Positions 26,250 through 42,667 are shown, counted from the stretch's first letter. The stretch is DNA of 64,000 nucleotides from Amorphochlora amoebiformis (GCA_054601695.1 BAAHQB010000033.1:310001-374000); one strand, 5' to 3'. Notes: generated by a model from the sequence alone, not told the origin. Translations and numbers: made by a program.

Positions 26250-26340
26250 GTATATATCTAAAAATAGTATATTATATGTGTATGTTTCGAATTATGTATA
26301 TGCATAATAATAATGACATATGTACACAATCTAATTTTAG
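25628..26340. other. Tandem intergenic / 5' region with (TA)n
   Basis: Between the TAA of the Gly-rich gene and the first supportable exon region of the next plus-strand gene. It holds (TA)n, TATAGATATAGATA words and ATT-rich sequence. I noticed no CTAG here, in contrast to the convergent spacers. The first exon of the next gene may lie here (for example the ATG at 26069), but I cannot fix it. Confidence 0.4.
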
Positions 26341-27264
26341 GGATTGCCGTTTGAAGTCTGTGGAGCTGTTTAAATTTAAGGTCATTTTTTTATTTTTGAA
26401 TTTTATCACGACATATGCTCCCTGTAAATTTAACTCACACCTATATGTAAGTTCACCAACAAGTAGACCTGCATACAATTACATTTGTGATTGTACGTGT
26501 GATATATATATATATATACATGTATATATAAATATATATATATATATGTATATATATAATACGTACATGTAAAAATATATACGTAACTATGTATGTTTTA
26601 TGAACACGTGCGGTAAATACTACAGCACATGCACGCATTTTCGTACTGCAAATTCAAGTATCAAGCCGGCAGTCCAGACAAGTATTCTTCCTCCCCCATT
26701 CCTTCTCCCTCCCTCCCCTTCCTCTCCAACAACCTCTCCCTTTCCCGGAAAAATCGCGAGTGATAAGCCCTATAGAATGACCACACCACTCCTCTCCCAG
26801 GTTTGGCGTAATCCAGGGGATAAAGGTCGACAGAATACGGTTAAAGTGGAAAGAGGTTGCTGTTCTCCTCTCCCTCTCTCATTCTCTCCTATTGAACTCT
26901 TTCACTGGACCCTCGCAAGCTCGCACTCCCTCTCTCATACTTTCAAACGTGTTCTAGGGAGGGGGTATAATACATCATGTGCTTTAATACATATATATAT
27001 ACATATATGAATATATATATATATATATACATGTGTGTGTATGCGTGTGAATATTTATACATGTATATATATAATATATTTTTACATATTGTGTATATTA
27101 ACAATTAGGCCGAATTTTTAGAAGGCATAACAGTGACGTCAACAGACAAGGCAACTCTGTGGATCAATTTTAGGACAAGCATGGGCAGAGTATTAAATAT
27201 CTTATATAAGTATTATATAAATATATATAAATATATATTATATATATATATATATGTATATATG

Positions 27265-27319
<55 letters not shown>

Positions 27320-27338
27320 ATATTTATATATACCTATA

Positions 27339-27371
<33 letters not shown>

Positions 27372-27546
27372 GTGTGTGTGTGTGTTTGTATATACATATA
27401 AATATATACATATATATATATATATATATTATATGTATATATATATATATATAATGTACATATATCATCATATGCATATCTTTTGAGACATATTGTGTAT
27501 GTGTGTGTTTGTATTATATTTATACATATGTATATGCATATATATC

Positions 27547-27579
<33 letters not shown>

Positions 27580-28057
27580 ATACATATATAATATATATAA
27601 ATAGTAAATATATACACTCATACATAAACATAAAACAACATCGTGAATCAATTTTAAGGACAGTCAATTTTAAGGACAGTCAGGGCAGGGACCAATGTAT
27701 AATATACGCAAATGTACATGTATGGATATGTAATATATATATATATATATATAATATATATATATATATACGTACATATATATGTACATGTATGGATATG
27801 TATATATTATACATATATCTAAATATGTGTATACATATATATATGTACATGTCTTATTTAATCACTACACATTTATACTTTAGTTACATAAATAATGCAT
27901 ACACGTAAAAAAAGATATTGCTCCTTCAAATATCAGGAGTCTATGGTAAATTTCACAACTAATGCAACAGCGCCATTAGAGGCTCTTCACAAGATGAAGT
28001 ATCTTCATACGGACACGTCAGATTTATTCGAATATTAATACATGCGCAATATGCACA

Positions 28058-28121
<64 letters not shown>

Positions 28122-28687
28122 TATACATATACTTATATACTTATATATATATACATACACATATACAAATATACACATATACATACACATATATATGATA
28201 TATAAATATATACATATATATCACATGTGTATGGGTACACGTACATGGAAATGTATGTATAATTTCTTATCAACTTGTATATACGTTGTATACCTACACA
28301 TACACTAAATACATACATACATATAAATCTATATATTTCTATATAATATAATATATATATATATGTATGTATAAATATGTGGTAAACTTGATGTACTAGC
28401 AGCCTAGTAGATTCATACGAGATATCGTAATATTCTGAATAAAGAGCCATGTAATCTTAAAAAAATATCCGTTCATAGACCTCTCTTCTTCCCTTTCCTC
28501 AAATCTTCTCTCTCCCAGGTATAGAGCGAAGAAGGGGTACGAGATCGTGGGGTTATGCGTAGAAGACACCAGCGTGTGTCCGTTGGTAGGGATAGGGTTA
28601 GGGTTAATGCAATATGTAGATATTTGTTTATATATGACATAAATATACTTATGTATTTACACATTATACAAATATGCATCTACATAT

Positions 28688-28720
<33 letters not shown>

Positions 28721-29180
28721 CTGCATATAATATATATATATATATATATATTATATGTATATCTATATGGATGTATGTACATGTACATAAACATGTACAT
28801 ATATATTGTCAGCGCGGCGGTATAGTATATCACTGGTAATTTGATTTAGACTGGTTTGAATTAAACTGCTTAGATTATCTCACTTGGATTAACTTGCTTG
28901 GGACAAAGTAGGCATGACGCTAGAACTCTGGGAACTCTTCAAAAATCCTCAAATCCTCGGGGAAGGGACCGGAGCGTGACATGGTGTGACGTCATGCCTT
29001 CTTAATAGTCTGAGCTCCGCTATCTAAAAGCACATGGTAGCACCGGTAGTATCGAGTGAGGCGATCTCCAGCAATCTCCAGGATCTCTAGCGATCTCCGT
29101 ATCTATGGTTACGTTTCTATACTAAATTCATATCTACAGAGGCGTATCCATGTTATGGCATATTGTTGGTCCAATAATAT

Positions 29181-29230
<50 letters not shown>

Positions 29231-29456
29231 GTATACATATGTATATATTACGTATGTACATATAAATATACATATACATACATCGATATTACATATGTGT
29301 GTGCAGTATATCTAACAGTATATGTACATGGGATAACTTTATTTGTGCATAATTAGGTCAAGGGAATCTACCAGAGGCAGTTTAAAGTGAGCAAGAATCA
29401 GGTAAATACAAGCATGTATATTTAAGTATGTGTGCGTGTATAAATATATTTAGATA

Positions 29457-29494
<38 letters not shown>

Positions 29495-29567
29495 CATATT
29501 TCTACATACATATGTATATATGGTGTGTGCGTATTGTGTATGTATAAATAGTATACTACAAACATAT

Positions 29568-29608
<41 letters not shown>

Positions 29609-29788
29609 GTGTATATGTATACAAATATATAATATACATATATATAAATATATATATATATATGTATGTAATATTATACCACATATTTTATTATATACAA
29701 TGTAATAACATGTATATGTGTATGTATGTATATATATCAATATATATATGTATATGTATATATGTATTTTTATATGTATATATGTATG

Positions 29789-29819
<31 letters not shown>

Positions 29820-30134
29820 TACACATATATGCATAGTTGTGAATATATTTAACAGTACGAGCAAAAGGACACCTACTTCGGTGGATCCAGATACTCTGTG
29901 TCCAATCCAGGTCAACACAATCATTTGTCTTGCATGATATACGATAGATCTTGAGTAAGGCGCAATAACAATTTTGCAGATGCAATAGAGCCTCCTGGTA
30001 CGGGCGCCAGTCGTGAGCAACTGTTTCCTAATCGGCGTGAGCCTGAGACAAGGAAGGAATGGGAAATCAACAACATGCCAATGAATCCCAAGACGGCGTA
30101 CATGTCACAGTCCAGCACGCGCTACAACGATTAA
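26341..30134 (+). CDS. Unrecognised protein, multi-exon (5' end unresolved)
   Basis: Phase-consistent exons are 26801-26839, 27109-27189, 27937-27998, 28519-28585, 29357-29401, 29856-29910 and 29980-30134, giving at least 167 codons ending TAA. An island at 26341-26380 may be an earlier exon, but its phase does not fit simply. Readable pieces are [94 protein letters not shown], and a Pro/Arg/Asn-rich tail ending QSSTRYND. No catalytic motif, membrane helix or known fold is evident; the tail looks disordered and the charge is strongly mixed. If 27937 is read through instead, a stop occurs at 28036, which would split the locus. The 3' half is firmer than the 5' half. It converges on the F-box gene. 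Confidence 0.55.
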
Positions 30135-30642
30135 CTAGATTAATATGAAAGCGCATTCTAATTATCTGTACGGGCCAACTGGCCGAAAATTGCAAGTATA
30201 CTGAGAATCATCTCTCCTACAGCTGCACATCATCTAGATCATTGACCCAGGCCTAGCAGGCTACTAGACGATACTAGGTATCTAGGGTATCTAGGGTATA
30301 CGTATATACTAGATGTATACGTCTAGACTAGTTACACATACTAGTGATACTAGATATATATACTAGCTTTAACGCTATGATCTGTGATATCTAACGTTAT
30401 ATTTCCGATAGTGTGCCGGTTCTAGAATTTTTACGTACCACTACTAGCACTAGTACCAGTATCGTTTCTACATGACAACTACTACTAATACTAGAGCTAG
30501 ACAAGCAACTTCGATCTCAGTCTGTCTAGTTAGTAGATGTCGAACGGAATCATAAATTCTAGTTTGATGCCAATGATCGATTGAAAATGCTTATAGTAAT
30601 ATCTAAAATTCGAAAGCATCTATCCTGGCTCCAGTCTCCAAA
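30135..30642. other. CTAG-dense convergent intergenic spacer
   Basis: The densest case: 20 CTAG by eye in 508 bp (about 2 expected), many as ACTAG(A/T) or TCTAGA, including a run of nine between 30253 and 30325. It begins within 1 bp of the TAA of the upstream plus-strand gene and ends just before the stop of the convergent F-box gene. It is nearly free of (TA)n. No ORF or RNA gene recognised. Confidence 0.8.
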
Positions 30643-30827
30643 TTATTTACCATTACGGTGTATGCATATTTTGTCCCTTGCCACTTGCCACCTACACAAG
30701 CCCAAAACCATCATTTTAAAAATTGAAACACTGGAATTCATGTATTCTAATTTAAGTATTCTAATATTCGAAATTATTTATTTATGTATTTATACTCAAC
30801 ATGTATACGTATTAATAATGTACATAT

Positions 30828-30873
<46 letters not shown>

Positions 30874-31107
30874 ATATATATATACACACACATATATGTA
30901 TATATATATATTATATACATATATAATTTAAGTACATATGTATACCTCCCTGAATGACGTTGCGAGCGTACACTGCGACTATCCAGCGCCCTAGAGGGGA
31001 AACCTACGTACATACTGTATGTCTTAGAGGAATGTATACATATCAGTGAACACATAGTGATATATAGTTATCTATGCACACACATATATTTTTATGTATA
31101 TATATAC

Positions 31108-31158
<51 letters not shown>

Positions 31159-31201
31159 TATATATTTATATGTATATGTATGTAAATATATGTACATATA
31201 G

Positions 31202-31257
<56 letters not shown>

Positions 31258-31618
31258 AACTGTTTATGTAGGTATGTGTGTTTTATGCGTGTTAATGCCT
31301 TGCTTTACGCGTGTGAATACGTATATATACATATATTTTATATATATATATATATATATATTATGTATAAATATATATATTTATATACATATATGTGTGT
31401 ATACACATACATGTGCATATAAATATGCAAACTTATAATACCACCACCATGTGTGTATACACATACATGTGCATATAAATATGCAAACTTATAATAATAT
31501 ATATATATATATGTATCTGAAGATGTTACACATACATATGTATCCCAATAAAATATAACGATATTTATGCAGATTTTACCAGCATATGTAAATATATATG
31601 TAACATTTAATATATATG

Positions 31619-31662
<44 letters not shown>

Positions 31663-31681
31663 TACATGCATGTGTTTACAA

Positions 31682-31739
<58 letters not shown>

Positions 31740-31917
31740 GTGTGTGTGTGTATATGTAAAATACATATCTACTGTACATAATATGTAACATGTAAATCTA
31801 ATTATATTTCCACATCGTACATTATTATCAAACATATATAACGCATAATCTCATCTACATATCCATTCAACTTAATCTAACGCATTCACGTAGATTCGCA
31901 TGCGTAAATATGTATAT

Positions 31918-31986
<69 letters not shown>

Positions 31987-32584
31987 TAAATATATATATA
32001 TTAATATGTATATATAAATATACATACGTACATATATATATATATGTATATATCATACATATATACATATATATATTATACATATATACATATATATATA
32101 TATATTATACATATATAATATATATATATATATATATGTACAAATACATAAATATATACATATATATATATATATATATAATATAATATACATATCTCAC
32201 CTCCATACAACTCAGAAGATACGGCGACCTCAACCCAGCATCCAACGTCCTTCTCAGTTGGTTTAGACAATCCATCTTTTCCTACCATTCAAAAAGAGTA
32301 ATTTTCCCTATCGTCTCTCCCTGACCCAAGACCTTAAGCTCAAGATTCCCCTCTTCTTTCGTTTCCCTCAACAATCCACGCGTCGCCAAGTTCAAGGGCA
32401 GAAATTATTAAAATGAACCTCTTCTTTCGCCTTGTCCCGAGGACCGAACACAGGCTTTCCACCCGCTAAACCCCAGCGAATCTGGATGTCATTCCCGTTT
32501 GATGGGCAGAAGCCCTGGATCATTATTGACACCGAGTCTTCGTCGGCGGTTATGATCTGGTTTTTTTGTTGTTAACATTTCGGG

Positions 32585-32632
<48 letters not shown>

Positions 32633-32758
32633 GCAATGTGTACCCTGGTGCCATCCTTTTTGAAGTGTCCACATACTGTATGGAGAGGCTGTATGTGTGT
32701 GTATGTCATTAGAGTGTATTCAATGTATTTCTTTTAATAACTTCTGTATATGTTACGC

Positions 32759-32812
<54 letters not shown>

Positions 32813-32891
32813 TTAGTAGATGTTACATTTGATGTATGTTTAAATATACATACATACATTATAATATACATATATATATATATATATATAA

Positions 32892-32935
<44 letters not shown>

Positions 32936-33644
32936 CATATGTGTATAATATCTTTATAAACATATATGTATATATATATATATATTGATGTTTATCTATT
33001 TATTTTTATACGTATATTTCTATGTATGATTATACATATGAAAACACGTATATATGGATATATATATATATATATATATATAAATATATATTTATAATTC
33101 TAAACTACATGTGTATGTATACATAAATTAATGTATGTAAATTACAATACTTATATACAAATATGTTAAGTTATTCAATTAACATGTGTGTACACATATG
33201 TATAGATAGATATATATAAATATATTCAAACATATAAATATAAATTTAGTTATAGATGTGTATGTATGTGTATATATGTATATGTGTACATATTACACAT
33301 TACTACGTACACACAACATGTATATATGCATATGTATGTTTATGTGCGTACCCTTTTTTGTCTGTTAATATGTTTTTTGTTTAATGTACACATAGATGGC
33401 CATACATACATAATGTATATACTAACATACGTATATATATATATATATATATTAATATATAAATATATATGAATATATATATATACAGATATATATATAT
33501 ATATATATGCAAATATAATACGAACTACTTCACTTTTACATGTATATTATACATACAAATATTATTTATTCTTCTACATATCATACACCTACATACACAT
33601 TTATTTGATACCATACGCAAATTCATACATAAATATATATATAT

Positions 33645-33709
<65 letters not shown>

Positions 33710-34922
33710 TATCTTTATATATGTATATACATTATATGTTATAATACCTGTCTATCCGCCAGGGATATTCCTGGACCGAACTGTATATAACAAAGATACG
33801 TATGCATAAGGACACATATACCTACACATATATGCATATATATATATATATATATATATACATATGTATGTATATATGCGTGTGTGTGTGTGTCTGTATG
33901 TGTATGTATGTATATTGTTAATCAATATAAATAGCATGGGGAATAGCATGGGGATGCAGTTCGAAGAGCGTATATCGATAGCGGGCTAAAATATTGTCGA
34001 GCGTATACTATAGATAGCTGGAGATTCCGGAGATTCTTGGAGGTCGTCTGATTCAGTAGTACCCGATAGTAACGGGTAGTAACCGGTAGTAACGGGTGCT
34101 GGCTTCAAAGATTAGGTAACAGCACGTGACGTCGCGCCATGTCACACTTTCAGATCTATCCCGAAGATTCAAGCGTGTTCGAGGGATAGAGTGTCTTGTA
34201 AACTTCTTGAATAAACTGCCTGCGAATTTCGCTTTATTTCGTTGTAAATCAAGTGAACTATAATCAATCTCTAGACTACGTTGTATCATATCGTTGCTAA
34301 CAATATACACATGTATACATAATCTGTATATCCATCTATATTATATATATATATATATATGTATATATATAATATTATATATATATATATATATTGGAGA
34401 GAGGGACATGAGTGAGAGAGACATGAGAGGGAGGAGGGCAGAAGAGAGGGAGAGAAGAGAAGGAATAAGGGGAGAAACAGAAAAAAGAATATTGAGAAGA
34501 CATAGAGAAGACAGAGAGAGAGATTGAGATCCCGGGAAACGGGGAAACGAGAAATCAGCCACAAACGTAAAAATAACTGAAAATCCTAAAAATAAGGAAA
34601 ATTGAATATATATTTACACAGTATCGCAAATTTTTCATATATCATAAACAACAATGATCATATAACCCATACCCTCTGCTTAGCGTCTGTGTCAGTATTT
34701 AGCCATGTCAGCCTGAAGACATACATGCGCATGTATATGTATAAGTTGCATGTGTATGCAGAAAGCTTTCATGTATACGATGTATATGAATGTTAAAATG
34801 CATGCATTTATGTTTACATGTTGCTTTTATATGATTCTGTATATGTGTGCAGGTACACATGTATAATATGTGTACATATTATATACATGTAGGCGGTGTT
34901 TGGATGTATGCATATAAATATT

Positions 34923-35011
<89 letters not shown>

Positions 35012-35168
35012 CATAATATATATACGTATATATATGTAAATATATATATATTTATATATAAATTTAGGCATAAATGTAAATGCAAATGTATATTTCCGAA
35101 TGTATGTTTTATATTTGTATATGTGTATTTATATACGTATACATTTTCGTACGAATATGTGTAGAATG

Positions 35169-35214
<46 letters not shown>

Positions 35215-35230
35215 TGTATGTATATATCTA

Positions 35231-35270
<40 letters not shown>

Positions 35271-35336
35271 TACGATACATACATTGATGTGTATATATGT
35301 GTACACACACATAAACATACATTCATATATGTATAT

Positions 35337-35393
<57 letters not shown>

Positions 35394-36664
35394 TACTGAC
35401 TGGTCTCCTAACGGTGGCTTAAATGTGCTAAATAAGATCCACCTGACGATAAGGGCTAGGGTTAGGGTTCGGATTAGAATTAAGGCTAGGGTCTTAGAGG
35501 TTGAGGGTTAGGTGTAAATTAAGGTCAGAGTTAGGGTAAAGGTAAAGAGTCGTTTGGGAAGGTGACGTGAAGATGGGTTAGGGTTTGGATCAGATTATTC
35601 AGCAGATCTTAGCCCTAGGGCCATGGACTCCGCCACTTAGTGGGGCTGTTATGCTGGGAGCGACCACAGCAGATCTCGTGTGTTGGTTTGCACGGTGACT
35701 TAGAGTCGGAGGGGATGCGTGTGTTAGTAGATGGTTAGGGTTTGGGTATGGGTTAAGGATAGGTGCAACTTTGGGTTTGTATAAGACTAGGATTATAGGG
35801 TTAGGGTTGGGGTTGGAGGGGATAGGGTTGGGGTTAGGATTATGCGGTGAGAACTAGAGTTGTATATGATTAGCTTGATAGTTGAGAGTACCAGGACAAG
35901 AGTACATATAACAAATACGCACACATGTATAATATATATATATATACACGTATATATGTGTGTATGAATATATAGAGATATGTGCACATATTTATAAACA
36001 CATAATGTTTGCTACATACTTCATGGAAAGTTGATACATTTATATGTATAGATGTATATGTATATCTACATTACCCGTCGAGATTCCGAGGAATCCAGAA
36101 TTCGTCACCTAAATACGCAGTTGAATACATAACTACGTAGAATACAGAGAGCAGAGATATAGATACATAAAATATACGTACACAAACAGATAAGGGAGAA
36201 GAGGAGAGAAATATATAGAGACAGAGAAATACAAAAAGCGAGGGAAGGAATCACCCTTAACAGTGGTAACAAGGGTCGCGGAGATAGTGTCCCAGATCTG
36301 AAATAAGAGTCGGTTGGAGATTGGTGATGATATGGGTCAGGTTGACAGAACAGATGTTTCGATACTTAGAATTTAAGGGTATAATTCAAATTGCGTGGAT
36401 ATTGAAATGTACTTATTTTGTGCATATATATATATATATATTTATATGTATGAACGCACCTGATAGTAAACATATTATATGCATCCATATGCATGTAATA
36501 TGTTATTGATAGAAGTATATCTAGCACATGATTTATTTACATTATGAATTATAAATAAATGTATATGCGTATATATATATACATATATATATCTATATAT
36601 ATATATAATCGTATATGTATGTATATATATATATATAAACTTATACGTGAACATGCAATTTTGT

Positions 36665-36700
<36 letters not shown>

Positions 36701-36804
36701 ATATATATATATATATATATGTATATATCTTTATGCATCTGCAATATGTATACACATATAAATACATACATATATAGATATATATATGTATACAAGTGTA
36801 TGTG

Positions 36805-36846
<42 letters not shown>

Positions 36847-36858
36847 TATAATACATAC

Positions 36859-36889
<31 letters not shown>

Positions 36890-36984
36890 TATCTAAATGT
36901 GTATGTACATTCAAAGGTACAATACTATATATATGTATATATATATATATATATATATTTATGTATATATGTATATGTATATAA

Positions 36985-37045
<61 letters not shown>

Positions 37046-37171
37046 TGTATGTATATATATTTATGCACATATACATATACATATATATATATATATATAT
37101 ATATGTATAATGAAAATGTTTACATTAAAATTATATATAATATTCATCAATACATATATGTGCATACATAT

Positions 37172-37214
<43 letters not shown>

Positions 37215-37481
37215 CATACATATGCATATGTGTACATATATATATTCATTAGCATACGCACATGTATATATACATATAATATTCATCATATAATATATAA
37301 GAATATTTCATGAATACATACAATATATATATATATATATATATGTATAAATATAATAATAATATATTCACCATGTATAATAAATATTTAGATATACATA
37401 TATATGTATATATATATATATATTATACACGTATATATTATACATGTAAATGCGTATATAATACACACACACACACATGTA

Positions 37482-37520
<39 letters not shown>

Positions 37521-37723
37521 GTATGTATATATATATATATGTATATATATACACATATATACATACATTATAGAAATAATACCTGTATGGTAGAACAATT
37601 GGATTCCATATCTCTCAAGGAACGCACAAGCCGCGTGCCACCCACACCCACGCTTATCAACTCGGATGCTGAAATAGTGCATACACATTTATATATACAT
37701 TTACATTATATATATATATACAT

Positions 37724-37758
<35 letters not shown>

Positions 37759-37803
37759 ATATGTATACATGTATATATTGCTCACATATGCACATATATA
37801 TAT

Positions 37804-37860
<57 letters not shown>

Positions 37861-38023
37861 TTAACATGTGTATATAAATCTATGTACTATATCTATATTC
37901 TTTTTACGTCATATGTACATGTGCATTCAGATATTCATGCATGAATATGTACATATTTATATCTATATATATATATATGTATATACATATATATTTATAA
38001 TATATATATCAATATGTACATAA

Positions 38024-38071
<48 letters not shown>

Positions 38072-38399
38072 TTGTGCATATGTGAACAAATATATAACAC
38101 GTATACATGTATCCAAAAATACTATAAATGTATATATATATATATATATATAATATATATGTGTAATATGTAAGTATTGTATTACATATATATATATATA
38201 TACATATATGTACATACATATATATATATATATACATTTACAAGTTCTCTACATCTGTAGACATATATACGAGCAATATAACATATTTACATTGTATAGT
38301 ATCATATAATATACATAAATATGTATATAAATTAAGAAAAAATGTATACATATATAAATAATGTATACATATAATATATATATATATATAATATATATA

Positions 38400-38437
<38 letters not shown>

Positions 38438-38535
38438 TACTCACACATGTATATAAATATATATATATGAATGTATGAATGTATAATATGTATCTATGTA
38501 ATATATATATATATATATATACACACATAGACATA

Positions 38536-38608
<73 letters not shown>

Positions 38609-38720
38609 GTATGAATGTTATTACTTGTAGTTTTATTTACATTTCTACAAGACTACATATAATATACATCTTTTTGTATGTATATTATCTGTATTTATAT
38701 TTATATATCTATATAATATG

Positions 38721-38766
<46 letters not shown>

Positions 38767-38920
38767 CTATTCGTGTATGTTTACGTAGACATCTTAGCAT
38801 TGTGTGTTCACGTAGACATCTTAGCATATTGCATGTATAGACCAGATACATCTGTGCATGTTTGAATACGTAAGAATAACATACTATAAATAAGCACGTG
38901 TATAAATTATATGTGTCATA

Positions 38921-38956
<36 letters not shown>

Positions 38957-39494
38957 CATATATGTGGTGGTAACCTACTCTTTGATCAGAGTTGTGGTAT
39001 CAATCAAGACAGAAGGGAATTTACTTACTGCCAAGAATTTGATTCACTTTGCTGAGTTTCAATATCAACTAAGGCAGAAATTGCCCAAAGATTGAATTAT
39101 ACTCATATACAAATTTGAATGAAATACGTTTGCCGCGTATTCCATATTCCCACTTACCTCAGCGAAAGGAGTGATCAAATATTGAACAAGTCCAAACACT
39201 AGTGAGGCAAGCAAGTGATAGATACCGTTCATCATATCAATTCTTTTTTTTTTTTTTTCAACGGCATCCCACCCCACCCGTCGCTTGTAGGTATCTATCT
39301 GAATTGAGATTCCTCCGACAATTAAGTCATCATAGGATTAGTCCCGACAAGCGACAGTTGTATATATTTTCTTAAGTGACATATACCAGGCCCCAATCTA
39401 CCAGACCATTTTTGGGATATCAAGATAAATCCCCTAATACCCATACATTTCCCAAGGGAAATATGGCCTGGACAATATACATATATATATATAT

Positions 39495-39530
<36 letters not shown>

Positions 39531-40267
39531 GTATACCAACACGGAGAGAGCCTTCATCCAAGACCCGACATCTTCTCCCGCAATTTATCTGTCAAATTAA
39601 TATATATATATGTATTTAAGTATATATATATATATATGTATATATATAATATAGTAATCTATTATTGTACATATTAGTATTTCGAGTAGAATTAGGGTTT
39701 TAAGGTAAGATCAGTCCTTGTCCCTTATGTATACGTGAACATGTACTTAAATACATATACGTATGTGTGTATATATTGTATGGTAAACATATGCACACAA
39801 ATAAATATCTATATACGTATATATATACTATTGTTATATCTATAAAGACTTTCATACCCGTACATAACTATATATATATATATATATACATATATGTATA
39901 TATGTGTATCTCTCTCTCTCTATATATATACATATTTATATATATGTGTGTGTTGTGTATTAAATCTCACTCTCTCTCTGTCTCTATGTATATATATTTA
40001 TATAAATGCAGATATTTATATAAATAAATATATATATATATACATATATGTATATAGATATACATGTCAATTCTCTTTTGTGTTTATGTGTATACCTCCC
40101 AGATTGCCAGTCCACCTGGTTTCGCGTGCTTTCGCCTGTTTACACCACCCTCTAGTTTGCACACTCCTAAATCCGCTGAATATATACATACATATATATA
40201 TATAATATTAAATAGATATGCATATATACATACACATATATATTATATTTATTATATATACATACAC

Positions 40268-40301
<34 letters not shown>

Positions 40302-40330
40302 GCGTATATATATTACATATAAAAGTATAT

Positions 40331-40370
<40 letters not shown>

Positions 40371-40441
40371 CATATATATATATATATACATATATATGAA
40401 TATATATACACACACACATATATATATATATGTATTTATTT

Positions 40442-40492
<51 letters not shown>

Positions 40493-40735
40493 AAACAAAT
40501 ATAATACATACATATATATATATACATATATATATATACATATACTAGTATATATACATATATATGTATATATATATATATAAATATATATATATGAAAT
40601 ATTATGTATATTAAATATTTACATGTATATATATATATATATAATATATATATTTTTATATATATATAAAATGTATATATATATATTATTTATACATACA
40701 TATATATATATATATGCGCATATATATCTATATTT

Positions 40736-40766
<31 letters not shown>

Positions 40767-40795
40767 CACCAAATATATAAATATATGTACATATA

Positions 40796-40834
<39 letters not shown>

Positions 40835-41492
40835 TTATGTACAAAATAGTATATATATATATATATATGCGTATATGTATACTTTATGCACATATAAATA
40901 CAGAAAGAATATACACTTTGTATACATAATGTAAATATATGTTTACATTTTTTTATCTCCATGTGTGTAAATATTTGTATGCATAAGTATGTATGTGTAT
41001 ATATATCATATATATTGATATATATATATATATATGTCTATATATATATATATATATACATACATTGATACCTATATATATATATATATTATATTTATCA
41101 TAAAGAAATATATATTGTACATTATATTTATATGAATGTCCACATCTAAATAATATAGAATGTGATATATCTTCATGTATATTGTATATAAAAATACTTT
41201 AATTGCATACATATAAGTATATATATATACTTATCCAATGTACGCATACATAGATATAAAATGAATATACTCATTTACACATTCCATAGTTTCATATCCA
41301 ATCTTATACAAATATATAAAATATATACACGAGATATCCATATACGTAATATATATATATATACATGTATATGCACATGTAGTATGTACATAATAATAAT
41401 GTAAATATGTATACTATTATATAATATGATACTTGAGGCTACAGCATATATCCGGCCCGGCATTTCGAAGAACTCAGCGGCTATTTCTCCTG

Positions 41493-41533
<41 letters not shown>

Positions 41534-41618
41534 CACATATATATATATATGTGTGTGTGTTTGTGTGTGCAACATTTCTATAATAATGTATATGTACATA
41601 CATGAATGCATATATATA

Positions 41619-41666
<48 letters not shown>

Positions 41667-41785
41667 CACGAATGCATAAATTTTTTTATTATTTATATAT
41701 TTATACACATATATACAGATATTATATCATTTTAGGTACACATATATATTTAACATATCATGATATACACATATGTATGAATATA

Positions 41786-41839
<54 letters not shown>

Positions 41840-41870
41840 ACATATATATGTACATAATATATATACACAC

Positions 41871-41905
<35 letters not shown>

Positions 41906-41958
41906 TAGGTATCTACTTGTTGTACGTATGTATGTATATGTACATATATACACACACC

Positions 41959-41995
<37 letters not shown>

Positions 41996-42095
41996 TGTAC
42001 ATATAATACACATATTATATATATATATATATATGTTAAATTTTAAAAAAGACATATATTAATATATATATATATATATTATATATATATATATA

Positions 42096-42147
<52 letters not shown>

Positions 42148-42221
42148 TACATATATATATGTGTATATATATATATACATAATATAGATACATACATATA
42201 AATATTTATGTATATGTATAT

Positions 42222-42277
<56 letters not shown>

Positions 42278-42359
42278 CATAAATATGTATATACATAGTG
42301 CATATTTCATATAAATATATAATATATACATATTATACTAATATAATACACATATGTGA

Positions 42360-42399
<40 letters not shown>

Positions 42400-42425
42400 C
42401 ATGCATATATATGTATTTGTATATA

Positions 42426-42483
<58 letters not shown>

Positions 42484-42492
42484 TATATACAC

Positions 42493-42523
<31 letters not shown>

Positions 42524-42572
42524 AGAGGCACTAGTCCTTCAAACATCTTAACTAATGTGGCACATATACATC

Positions 42573-42667
<95 letters not shown>

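Noticed and set aside
39065-39277. Frame [20 protein letters not shown]... shared with 51024-51230
   Set aside because: Identity at protein level only reflects near-identical DNA of the two element copies. There is no sign of synonymous bias or of a wider protein family.
42527-42574. Possible small exon MFEGLVPL on the minus strand
   Set aside because: It does not fit the phases of its F-box neighbours, which already join without it.
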